A DNA stretch of 64,000 nucleotides from Lawsonibacter faecis (GTDB lineage Bacteria; Bacillota; Clostridia; Oscillospirales; Oscillospiraceae). Shown piece by piece: positions 58,086-64,000 of the stretch. The translations under genes and the position numbers were made by a program. The notes beneath the pieces were generated by a model. That model did not search any database. It was not told where the DNA came from and saw nothing but the letters and a program-made list of their open reading frames with translations. Each line of letters starts with the position of its first letter. Position 1 is the first letter of the stretch. Where the stretch lies: NCBI RefSeq assembly GCF_014287675.1, contig NZ_JACOPQ010000004.1, positions 124,001-188,000 on the forward strand, written 5' to 3'.

Positions 58086-61000
58086 GTGAAACAGAGACAT
58101 CGTTTTCTTGCGATACTGACCGTGCTGTGCCTGCTGGGGACACTGCTCCCTGCGACCGTGCTGGCGACCGAGGGCCAAATGCCCGGGCATTTGAATGATT
58201 GCAGCTATTGCTGCAATCATAACCACACTGAGGACTGCGGCTATGCGGAGGCGGTCGGGGGACAGCCCTGTGGGCATATCCACGACGAGACCTGCGGCTA
58301 TGCGGGGGAGACGGCGCAGGCCGACTGCCCCAACGGTGCGGACTGCACCGGCGGCGAGGACGGCCACGTGGACCATGCGGAGGCAATTCCCGGCTCGCCC
58401 TGCTGCCACACCCACGACGAGGGCTGTGGGTATGCAGCGGCGGCAGAGGGCCAGGACTGCGGCCACGTCTGCGGCGAGGACGAGTGGCTCTGCGCCGAGG
58501 GGTGCCCTGTGGCGGCGGCGGACGGAGAAGCGGGAGCCGCCAGTAAGGCCGCGGCCGTCGACGCTGAGGCGGAAGGCAGCTACGCCGCTTTGGCCAGCGA
58601 CGCCCAGACCCGCTATGACACCGTGGCCGCGGCGCTGGAACATGCCGCGGATACCGATACGCTGGTCATTTACGGCCGTGTCCGCTGGGGCGGAGCGGCG
58701 GAGCAGGAGTATCCCGGCCGGGCGGTCACCATTACCGGGGCCGACGAGGGCGCGTCCATTGTGATGAACGGCGCCGACGGCCGCACGATGAATGGCTCCG
58801 GCGATGAGCCCATCGACGAGAGCCCCAACGTGACGGAGTTTCCCTGTGCGGTCACCTTCCGCGCCATCTCCCTGGAGACCAGCATGGGCATCAATTTCTT
58901 CTATGCCAACGGCTACCGGCTGGAGATCGACAGCGATGTGACCATTGAGACCAACGGGAGCATCTGCAGCAACGAGACCTCCGGCTCGAACCTCCTTGCC
59001 ATCGGCGGCTCCTGGAACCACACTGTGGACAGCGCCGAGATGATTCTAAATGCGGGCAGATATGAGGCTGTTATCGGCGGCGGCATGGGCCAGAACGTGA
59101 CGGGCAGCACCGCCGTTACCGTGGGCGGCGCCGCCACGGCGGGCGACGTGATTGGCGGCGGCTACAGGGGCGACGTAGGCGGCAGCACCCAGGTCACCGT
59201 CAACACCGCCGCGAACAAGGTCGCCGGCGGCGGCAATCAGGGTCACGTGGCGGGCGACACCGCGGTGACCATCAACGGAAGCACAAGCATCTACTCCGTC
59301 ATCGGCGGCTGCTGGGGCTCCGGGCATGTGGGCGGCAATACCAGCGTCGTCATCTCCGGCGAAGGCAAGGTCACGGGCGGGTCGGTTTACGGCGGCTGTG
59401 ACAGTGACAGCCGCGCGCTGGTCGCAACCGACAACAATCAGCGCTACTCCAAGAAGGCAAACGAGCAGGTTATGTACCCCGCCCCCCGCGCCATCGCCGG
59501 CGGGGAGTGCTACGTAGGCGGGAGCACCGCCGTGACGGTGGCCGGCGAGGTGGCCGGCGGCGTGTACGGCGGCTGCGACTACCCCGTCAGGGGCAACACC
59601 AGCGTAACGGTCAGCGGCACCGTGGGCACCAGCCCCGACTGGTACACCGGCGTGTACGGCAGCGGCAATCATAACCGCTACAATCCCGGGGCGGACGGCT
59701 CCGTGGGCGGCAATACCTATGTGGAAATTACAGAGAGCGGCAGGGTCCTGCGTGAGCTGACGAATTCCCTGGGCGTCTGCGGCGGCGTAGTGGGCGGCGG
59801 CTACAGCGGCGCCGTCAAGGGCGACACGATGGTCGTGATCAACGGCGTCGTGGGCAACGATGTGCTGGGCGGCACCGTGTTCGGCGGCGGCGCCCGGGGC
59901 GGGGACGTCCGGGGCACGGCCAACGTGGTAATCAACCGGCCCGTGGCGAATGCCACGGAGCAGGCGGACGACTGGTTCGGCTTCGGCGCATACGGCCTGG
60001 GGATCGGCAGAGTGTGCGGCGTGTACGGCGGCACCTTCAACGGGATTATGAGCGGCGGCACAAATGTGGTTATCAACGTCGATATGGGCGCCGCCCCGGT
60101 CTACGGCGGCAGTGTGGTCGGCAATGTGGACGGCAGCACCGCCGTCACCCTGAACGACGGCGCCGGTGCCCGGCTGGTGATGGCGGGCGGCGGCCTGGAG
60201 TGTCCCATGGGCTATCGGGAGGAAGGCACCGGCCTGGTCGGCGGCGGCGCGGCCGTCACCCTGAAGGGCAGCGCCACGGCCGGGACCATCTGCGGCTATG
60301 AAAATTATGAAACTGACGCGGGAACCGCGCGCAGCGTCAACGGCGCGGCCACGGTGCTCTTCGACGGCTGCACCGGCGCCGTGCAGCAGATTCAGAGCAT
60401 GGATCTGGTCCGGGTGGCCAACGCCTCCGATACGACCATTGACAACGAGGGCAGGGACAACGAGCAGCTGATCAATGTGGCGGACCTGACCATCGACAAG
60501 GGCGGCAGGCTCCATCTGCTGGCCGACGCGCACATCCTGGGCAATTACGCCGGCGCCGCCGCGGAAGATAAGGGTACCCTGGTGATTTCCGCCGGCAAAA
60601 CCCTGACGGCCGACGGGACCGTCACCGGACAGACCGACATCAGCATCGTGGACACCGAGACCGATAAGCCCGCCGAGGCCCAGGTCTATGTGGTCTCCGG
60701 CGCGGGCAGCGCCACAGAGAGCGGCGACTACCACTGGATTGACCGCCGCACCGGCCTGGCCATGGAGTGGAAGGCCAACGAGGACGCGAGCAGCCAGTGG
60801 TGGCTGGTGAAGTACGACGAGCCGGTGACGCCCCCCGACGAACCCGGCACGACCACCCGCTACACCGTCACCGTAAACTACCTGAGCGCCGAGGACGGCT
60901 CCGAGCTGGCCGAAAGCTATACGATCCGCCGCAGCGAGGGCAGCCGTTACGACGTGAGCGCCCAGGCGGCCAAGACCATTGCCGGCTTTACACTCGACCG

Positions 61001-61370
61001 GGTGGAGGGCGAGACGGAAGGCGCCCTCAAGGGCGACGTGACCGTGAACGTGTACTATACGAAGGACTCCGGCACTACCCCCGGCGGCGATCCCACGCCT
61101 CCCGTCACTGAGCCGGAGACCCCGGACGTGAACATTGACGACGGCGACGTGCCGACCGCCGACCTGCCCGAGCTTCCGGCCCAGCCGGAGACCACTGATG
61201 AGACCGTCATCGTGGAGGGCGAGGTCCCCCTGGGCGATCTGCCCCAGACCGGAACCGAAGCCGCCCAGGCCGATCCCGCCGTGACCCTGGGTCTGGCGGC
61301 CCTGGTCCTGTCCCTGGCGCTGGCGGGTGTGACCGCCACACTCTTCCGCAGAAAGGAAGACGCGGAATAA
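58086..61370 (+). CDS. LPQTG-anchored Cys/His-rich surface protein 1
   Basis: A 1094-residue secreted protein. Signal peptide (LAILTVLCLLGTLLPATVLA) is at residues 8-27. Residues about 35-150 hold repeated Cys/His units (CGYAEAVGGQPCGHIHDETC and similar). Residues about 200-900 are a Gly-rich beta-solenoid-like region with repeated VGGSTxVTV/VxGxTxVTI units. A MucBP-like domain (YTVTVNYLSAEDGSELAESY) follows, then a Pro-rich linker. The sorting signal is LPQTG with a hydrophobic helix and FRRKEDAE. GTG 58086 has GGAGG 9 bases ahead. A longer frame from 57999 lacks an SD. Confidence 0.88.
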   Translation: MKQRHRFLAILTVLCLLGTLLPATVLATEGQMPGHLNDCSYCCNHNHTEDCGYAEAVGGQPCGHIHDETCGYAGETAQADCPNGADCTGGEDGHVDHAEAIPGSPCCHTHDEGCGYAAAAEGQDCGHVCGEDEWLCAEGCPVAAADGEAGAASKAAAVDAEAEGSYAALASDAQTRYDTVAAALEHAADTDTLVIYGRVRWGGAAEQEYPGRAVTITGADEGASIVMNGADGRTMNGSGDEPIDESPNVTEFPCAVTFRAISLETSMGINFFYANGYRLEIDSDVTIETNGSICSNETSGSNLLAIGGSWNHTVDSAEMILNAGRYEAVIGGGMGQNVTGSTAVTVGGAATAGDVIGGGYRGDVGGSTQVTVNTAANKVAGGGNQGHVAGDTAVTINGSTSIYSVIGGCWGSGHVGGNTSVVISGEGKVTGGSVYGGCDSDSRALVATDNNQRYSKKANEQVMYPAPRAIAGGECYVGGSTAVTVAGEVAGGVYGGCDYPVRGNTSVTVSGTVGTSPDWYTGVYGSGNHNRYNPGADGSVGGNTYVEITESGRVLRELTNSLGVCGGVVGGGYSGAVKGDTMVVINGVVGNDVLGGTVFGGGARGGDVRGTANVVINRPVANATEQADDWFGFGAYGLGIGRVCGVYGGTFNGIMSGGTNVVINVDMGAAPVYGGSVVGNVDGSTAVTLNDGAGARLVMAGGGLECPMGYREEGTGLVGGGAAVTLKGSATAGTICGYENYETDAGTARSVNGAATVLFDGCTGAVQQIQSMDLVRVANASDTTIDNEGRDNEQLINVADLTIDKGGRLHLLADAHILGNYAGAAAEDKGTLVISAGKTLTADGTVTGQTDISIVDTETDKPAEAQVYVVSGAGSATESGDYHWIDRRTGLAMEWKANEDASSQWWLVKYDEPVTPPDEPGTTTRYTVTVNYLSAEDGSELAESYTIRRSEGSRYDVSAQAAKTIAGFTLDRVEGETEGALKGDVTVNVYYTKDSGTTPGGDPTPPVTEPETPDVNIDDGDVPTADLPELPAQPETTDETVIVEGEVPLGDLPQTGTEAAQADPAVTLGLAALVLSLALAGVTATLFRRKEDAE

Positions 61371-61380
61371 TCAAGTGAAA

Positions 61381-61418
61381 ACGGGCGGCCCCGCATTGAA
61401 TAGTGCGGGGCCGCCCGT
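61381..61418 (+). terminator. Terminator after surface protein 1
   Basis: ACGGGCGGCCCCGCA (61381-61395) pairs with TGCGGGGCCGCCCGT (61404-61418). The T-run is weak. Confidence 0.75.
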
Positions 61419-61419
61419 T

Positions 61420-61551
61420 CAGTTTGTCGAAGAAGTCCAGGGGGGGTTCTTCGACAAGCTGCGTGACGGATAGGGCTTGATTGCTTGGTAAAAAGCCGCC
61501 CCATCCGTCCTGATAAGTGTCATTTCTCAGGCGCTTGTCCCCAGAAATGAC
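61420..61551. repeat. Interspersed hairpin repeat, copy 2
   Basis: This has the same block order as 53593-53726: CAGTTTGTCGAAGAAG, GTGACGGATAGGG, CCATCCGTC, and a perfect GTCATTTCT...AGAAATGAC stem ending at 61551. The central part differs. Confidence 0.75.
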
Positions 61552-61618
61552 AAATATTCATTTAATTCCGATTATAGTCGGACGCAGTCGGTAATATATT
61601 AAAGCTCAATATTAAAAA

Positions 61619-61635
61619 TGTAACCCGTTTGTAAC
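61619..61635 (+). promoter_or_regulatory. WalR-type box before surface protein 2
   Basis: TGTAAC-CCGTT-TGTAAC fits TGTWAH-N5-TGTWAH exactly. The -10-like TAGAGT is at the same distance as in copy 58019-58035. The 17-base box differs from that copy by one base. Confidence 0.7.
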
Positions 61636-61687
61636 CCCTGGGGAGTAGAGTACATCTCAGGAAGAGAAACCCAGGGAGGTTATTGAT

Positions 61688-64000
61688 ATGAAACACAACA
61701 ACCGTTTTTTGGCGACCCTGACCGCGCTGTGTCTGCTGGGCACCATGGTTCCCGCGGCGGCTCTGGCCGCGGAGGGGCAGGAGGCCGGGCACCTGGAGGG
61801 CTGCGGATATGTCTGCAGCCATATCCATTCCGGGGAGTGCGGGTTTGCGGCGGCTGTGGAAGGCCGGGACTGCACCGACGTCCATGTGCATGACGCGGAC
61901 TGCGGCTATGCCGAGGCTTCGGAAGAGGTAAACTGCATGAACGGGAACTGCGACGGGACTGAGGACGGCCATGTGGAGCATCAGGACGCCGTCTCCGCCG
62001 CCGACTGTGCCTACGTCCATGAGCACGGCGCGGAGTGCGGCTTTGCCGCGGAGACGGAGGGCTCCCCCTGCAGCCACGTCTGCGGCGAGGACGAGTGGGT
62101 GTGCGCCGGGGGGTGTCCCCTGGCGGCGGATGTCGGGGAGGCGCCCCTGCCCGCCCAGGTAGCCGTGGAGCTGGAGGCTGAAGCGGACCGGACTTATACC
62201 CTCTCCGGCGTTCAGGAGTGCGGCTATCTCTTCAGCGGCGCGGGCACGGTGGTGCTGGAGGACGTCGTGATCGCGGCCGGCGAGGGATTCTCCGCCGTTA
62301 CGCTGGCCGACGGCGCTGAGGTGACCGTTGAGATCTCCGGCGCGTGCATCCTCACCGGCGGGGCAGGCGGCGCGGGTATCGCGGTGCCCGCCTCCGCCGT
62401 ACTCACCCTCACCGGGTCCGGCAGCCTCACAGCCGTGGGCAATGGCGGGACCGACGAGGGCGGCCTGTCCGGCGCGGGCATCGGCGGCACCTACGGCCAG
62501 GGCGACAGCGGCGTGATTCACATCACGGATCTCACCGGCGGCCTGACCGCCCGGGGATACGGCGTCCACGCCTGCGGTATCGGCAGCGCCTACAACGGCA
62601 GCAGCATGGCAATCAATATCACCCGCTCTGTGATTGCGGAGTCCGTGGGCGGCTTTGAGCAGAACGACCAGAGCTCCGACTACGGCGTCGGTATCGTCAC
62701 CAAGTACGGCAACAACGACCCCGAGGGCGGCGCGGCCATCGGCGGCGGCGGCAAGGCCGGGGACTGCGGCGACATCACCATCACCGACAGCACCGTGGCC
62801 AAGGCGTGGGGCGGCTCCAAGAGCGCGGCCATCGGCGGCACCTGCTGGGCGGACTGCGGCGAGATCACCGTGACCGGCTCCACGCTCCTCGACGTACTGG
62901 GCGGCTGCACTTCAGCGGGCATCGGCGTGGGCCGTGTCTCCGAGCGCGGAAGGGATACCGAGGCCAACGCGCAGATTGCCATTGTGGATTCCACCGTCTC
63001 CGCCCGGGGCGGCGTCTACGGCGCGGCCATCGGCACGGGCTACAACAGCGGCAGTGCGGGCAACCGCAAGTCCGAGGGCGTGCGGGAGCTGGCCATTACC
63101 ACCGTGGAGATCTCCTCCAGCCATATCTCCGCTGTGGGCGGAAACGGCGGTGCGGGCATCGGCGGCGGCTATAAGGGCTACAATACCGAAATCGCAATCG
63201 ACAGCGCCAGCACGGTTTACGCCCAGGGCGGCGTGCTGGCCGAGAAAGCCGACATCCTTGAGAACGGGGCCTGCGGAATCGGCGCGGGCGCCAACGGATC
63301 CGGCGTGTTCAGCGGCGGCGTCATCGCCATTGCGGCGGGCGCGGATGTAACTGCCGTCTCCAACGGCGGCAAGTGGGCTGTGGACATCGACGGCACCCGT
63401 GTACAGGGCGTTGAGAACGTCTATCAGAACCGCTTCCTGGTGGAGGACGGCAAGCTGACCATCGGCGCGGAAGGCGCGCCCGCCTATGTAAAGAATCCTG
63501 CGGACGACTGCACGGTCATCGACCCCGCGGTGAGGAATACCGTCATCCTCGGGGAAAAGACGGTCGACCTCCCCGCCGGGTATATCTGCGGCGCGGCCAC
63601 CCAGTCCGGCAGCGGCGTCTACCAGAGCGTCACCGCCGACAAGAGCCAGCTCTTCAGCCAATACGGGAGCAGCGCCGAGAGCGTCGGCTACGCGGAAAAG
63701 ACCACCGCCGAGGAGCTGGGCAAGGCCGCCGTGGATATGGCCGCGGGCAGCGACCTCCGGGCGAACTCCTATCTGTACGTGGCCCTGCGGGGCGATGAGG
63801 CGCCGCCCGCGCCTGTGGTCCCTGACGAGCCGTCGCCGGCCTCCTACCGGATTACTGTCAACTACCTGGAAGCCGCCACCGGCGATTCGCTGGAGAAGCC
63901 CTACACCCGCCGCCTCAGCGATGGCAGCAGCTATGATGTGACGGCCAGAGCCGCGCTGGAAATTGACGGCTATGTTATTGACCATGTGGACGGCGAGACC
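61688..64000 (+). CDS. Cys/His-rich surface protein 2 (3' partial)
   Basis: A frame open to the window end, 771 codons seen. Signal peptide (LATLTALCLLGTMVPAAALA) is at residues 8-27. Cys/His units (CGYVCSHIHSGECGFAAAVEG and similar, cut here by 20) run to about residue 150. The middle is Gly-rich with repeated SAGIGxG/ITDSTV units of a beta-solenoid type. A MucBP-like domain (YRITVNYLEAATGDSLEKPY) begins near residue 720. It is a paralogue of surface protein 1, with the same signal peptide style and same regulatory box. A sorting signal is expected beyond the window. GGGAGG lies 9 bases before the ATG. Confidence 0.85.
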   Translation, partial: MKHNNRFLATLTALCLLGTMVPAAALAAEGQEAGHLEGCGYVCSHIHSGECGFAAAVEGRDCTDVHVHDADCGYAEASEEVNCMNGNCDGTEDGHVEHQDAVSAADCAYVHEHGAECGFAAETEGSPCSHVCGEDEWVCAGGCPLAADVGEAPLPAQVAVELEAEADRTYTLSGVQECGYLFSGAGTVVLEDVVIAAGEGFSAVTLADGAEVTVEISGACILTGGAGGAGIAVPASAVLTLTGSGSLTAVGNGGTDEGGLSGAGIGGTYGQGDSGVIHITDLTGGLTARGYGVHACGIGSAYNGSSMAINITRSVIAESVGGFEQNDQSSDYGVGIVTKYGNNDPEGGAAIGGGGKAGDCGDITITDSTVAKAWGGSKSAAIGGTCWADCGEITVTGSTLLDVLGGCTSAGIGVGRVSERGRDTEANAQIAIVDSTVSARGGVYGAAIGTGYNSGSAGNRKSEGVRELAITTVEISSSHISAVGGNGGAGIGGGYKGYNTEIAIDSASTVYAQGGVLAEKADILENGACGIGAGANGSGVFSGGVIAIAAGADVTAVSNGGKWAVDIDGTRVQGVENVYQNRFLVEDGKLTIGAEGAPAYVKNPADDCTVIDPAVRNTVILGEKTVDLPAGYICGAATQSGSGVYQSVTADKSQLFSQYGSSAESVGYAEKTTAEELGKAAVDMAAGSDLRANSYLYVALRGDEAPPAPVVPDEPSPASYRITVNYLEAATGDSLEKPYTRRLSDGSSYDVTARAALEIDGYVIDHVDGET

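Noticed and set aside
59046..60734. A 562-codon minus-strand open frame
   Set aside because: It is a shadow of the Gly-rich repeats of surface protein 1.
1..64000. CRISPR arrays, rRNA and tRNA genes
   Set aside because: I saw no regular short repeats with spacers, no rRNA-like stretch and no cloverleaf that I could support.

Overview
The window looks like a piece of a GC-rich, low-GC-lineage anaerobe (Clostridia, probably Oscillospiraceae; this is inference). The supports are strong GGAGG Shine-Dalgarno (SD) sites, Gram-positive-type LexA boxes, WalR-type boxes, LPxTG surface proteins, and a conjugative element whose transfer proteins fall in families known from Clostridioides/Tn1549-type elements (VirB4, PrgI, VirB6/TrbL of the CD1112 type, Maff2, VirD4 of the CD1115 type, PcfB, MOB relaxase, MobC). 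The chromosome begins again near 42 kb with lepA.

From 1 to about 39.5 kb lies most of an integrative conjugative element (ICE); its left end is outside the window. At the left edge is a cargo pair on the plus strand: a fused ABC-ABC-membrane transporter protein and a WYL regulator. From 31 kb down to 3.3 kb the minus strand carries one long, tightly overlapping gene train. It starts with SSB, a ParB-like protein, a ParM-type actin with a small partner, and accessory proteins. Two DNA methyltransferases, S-adenosylmethionine synthetase, a PAPS-reductase-like enzyme and an amidoligase/gamma-glutamylcyclotransferase pair follow. Then come MobC, relaxase and PcfB, and finally the type IV secretion genes. 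A surface protein with S-layer homology (SLH) domains (27.8-31 kb), a toprim primase-like protein, a double ribbon-helix-helix protein, a DinG-like helicase and a sigma-like factor lie upstream. The control module at 36-37.4 kb is an ImmR-type repressor plus ImmA-type protease with two copies of the same operator. A TnpW-like protein and a large serine recombinase close the element.

The most unusual signal is in this gene train. At least five genes, probably six, appear to start at near-cognate codons (ATC, ATA, ATA, CTG, CTG, ACG) placed correctly behind good SD sites. In each case conserved N-terminal sequence lies upstream of every ATG, GTG or TTG in frame. Three of these starts overlap the previous stop as CTGA or ATAA, in the manner of ATGA coupling. 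In the same train nine proteins end in a Lys/Arg-rich tail finishing in Glu-Arg-stop, because their last codons double as the next gene's ribosome site.

From 39.5 to 42.1 kb is an AT-rich patch with small membrane proteins, a lipoprotein pseudogene and a candidate structured RNA. From 42.2 kb the genes are core chromosome: lepA, an XRE regulator behind a 140-bp tandem repeat, pta, a LysM-G5-M23 wall peptidase, a LexA-controlled tail-anchored protein, two zinc-ribbon membrane proteins, a shikimate-kinase-like protein, a DEAD-box helicase, a phosphoesterase, mnmG-mnmA, and two paralogous Cys/His-rich surface proteins. WalR-type boxes precede the wall peptidase and both surface proteins, which suggests one cell-envelope regulon.
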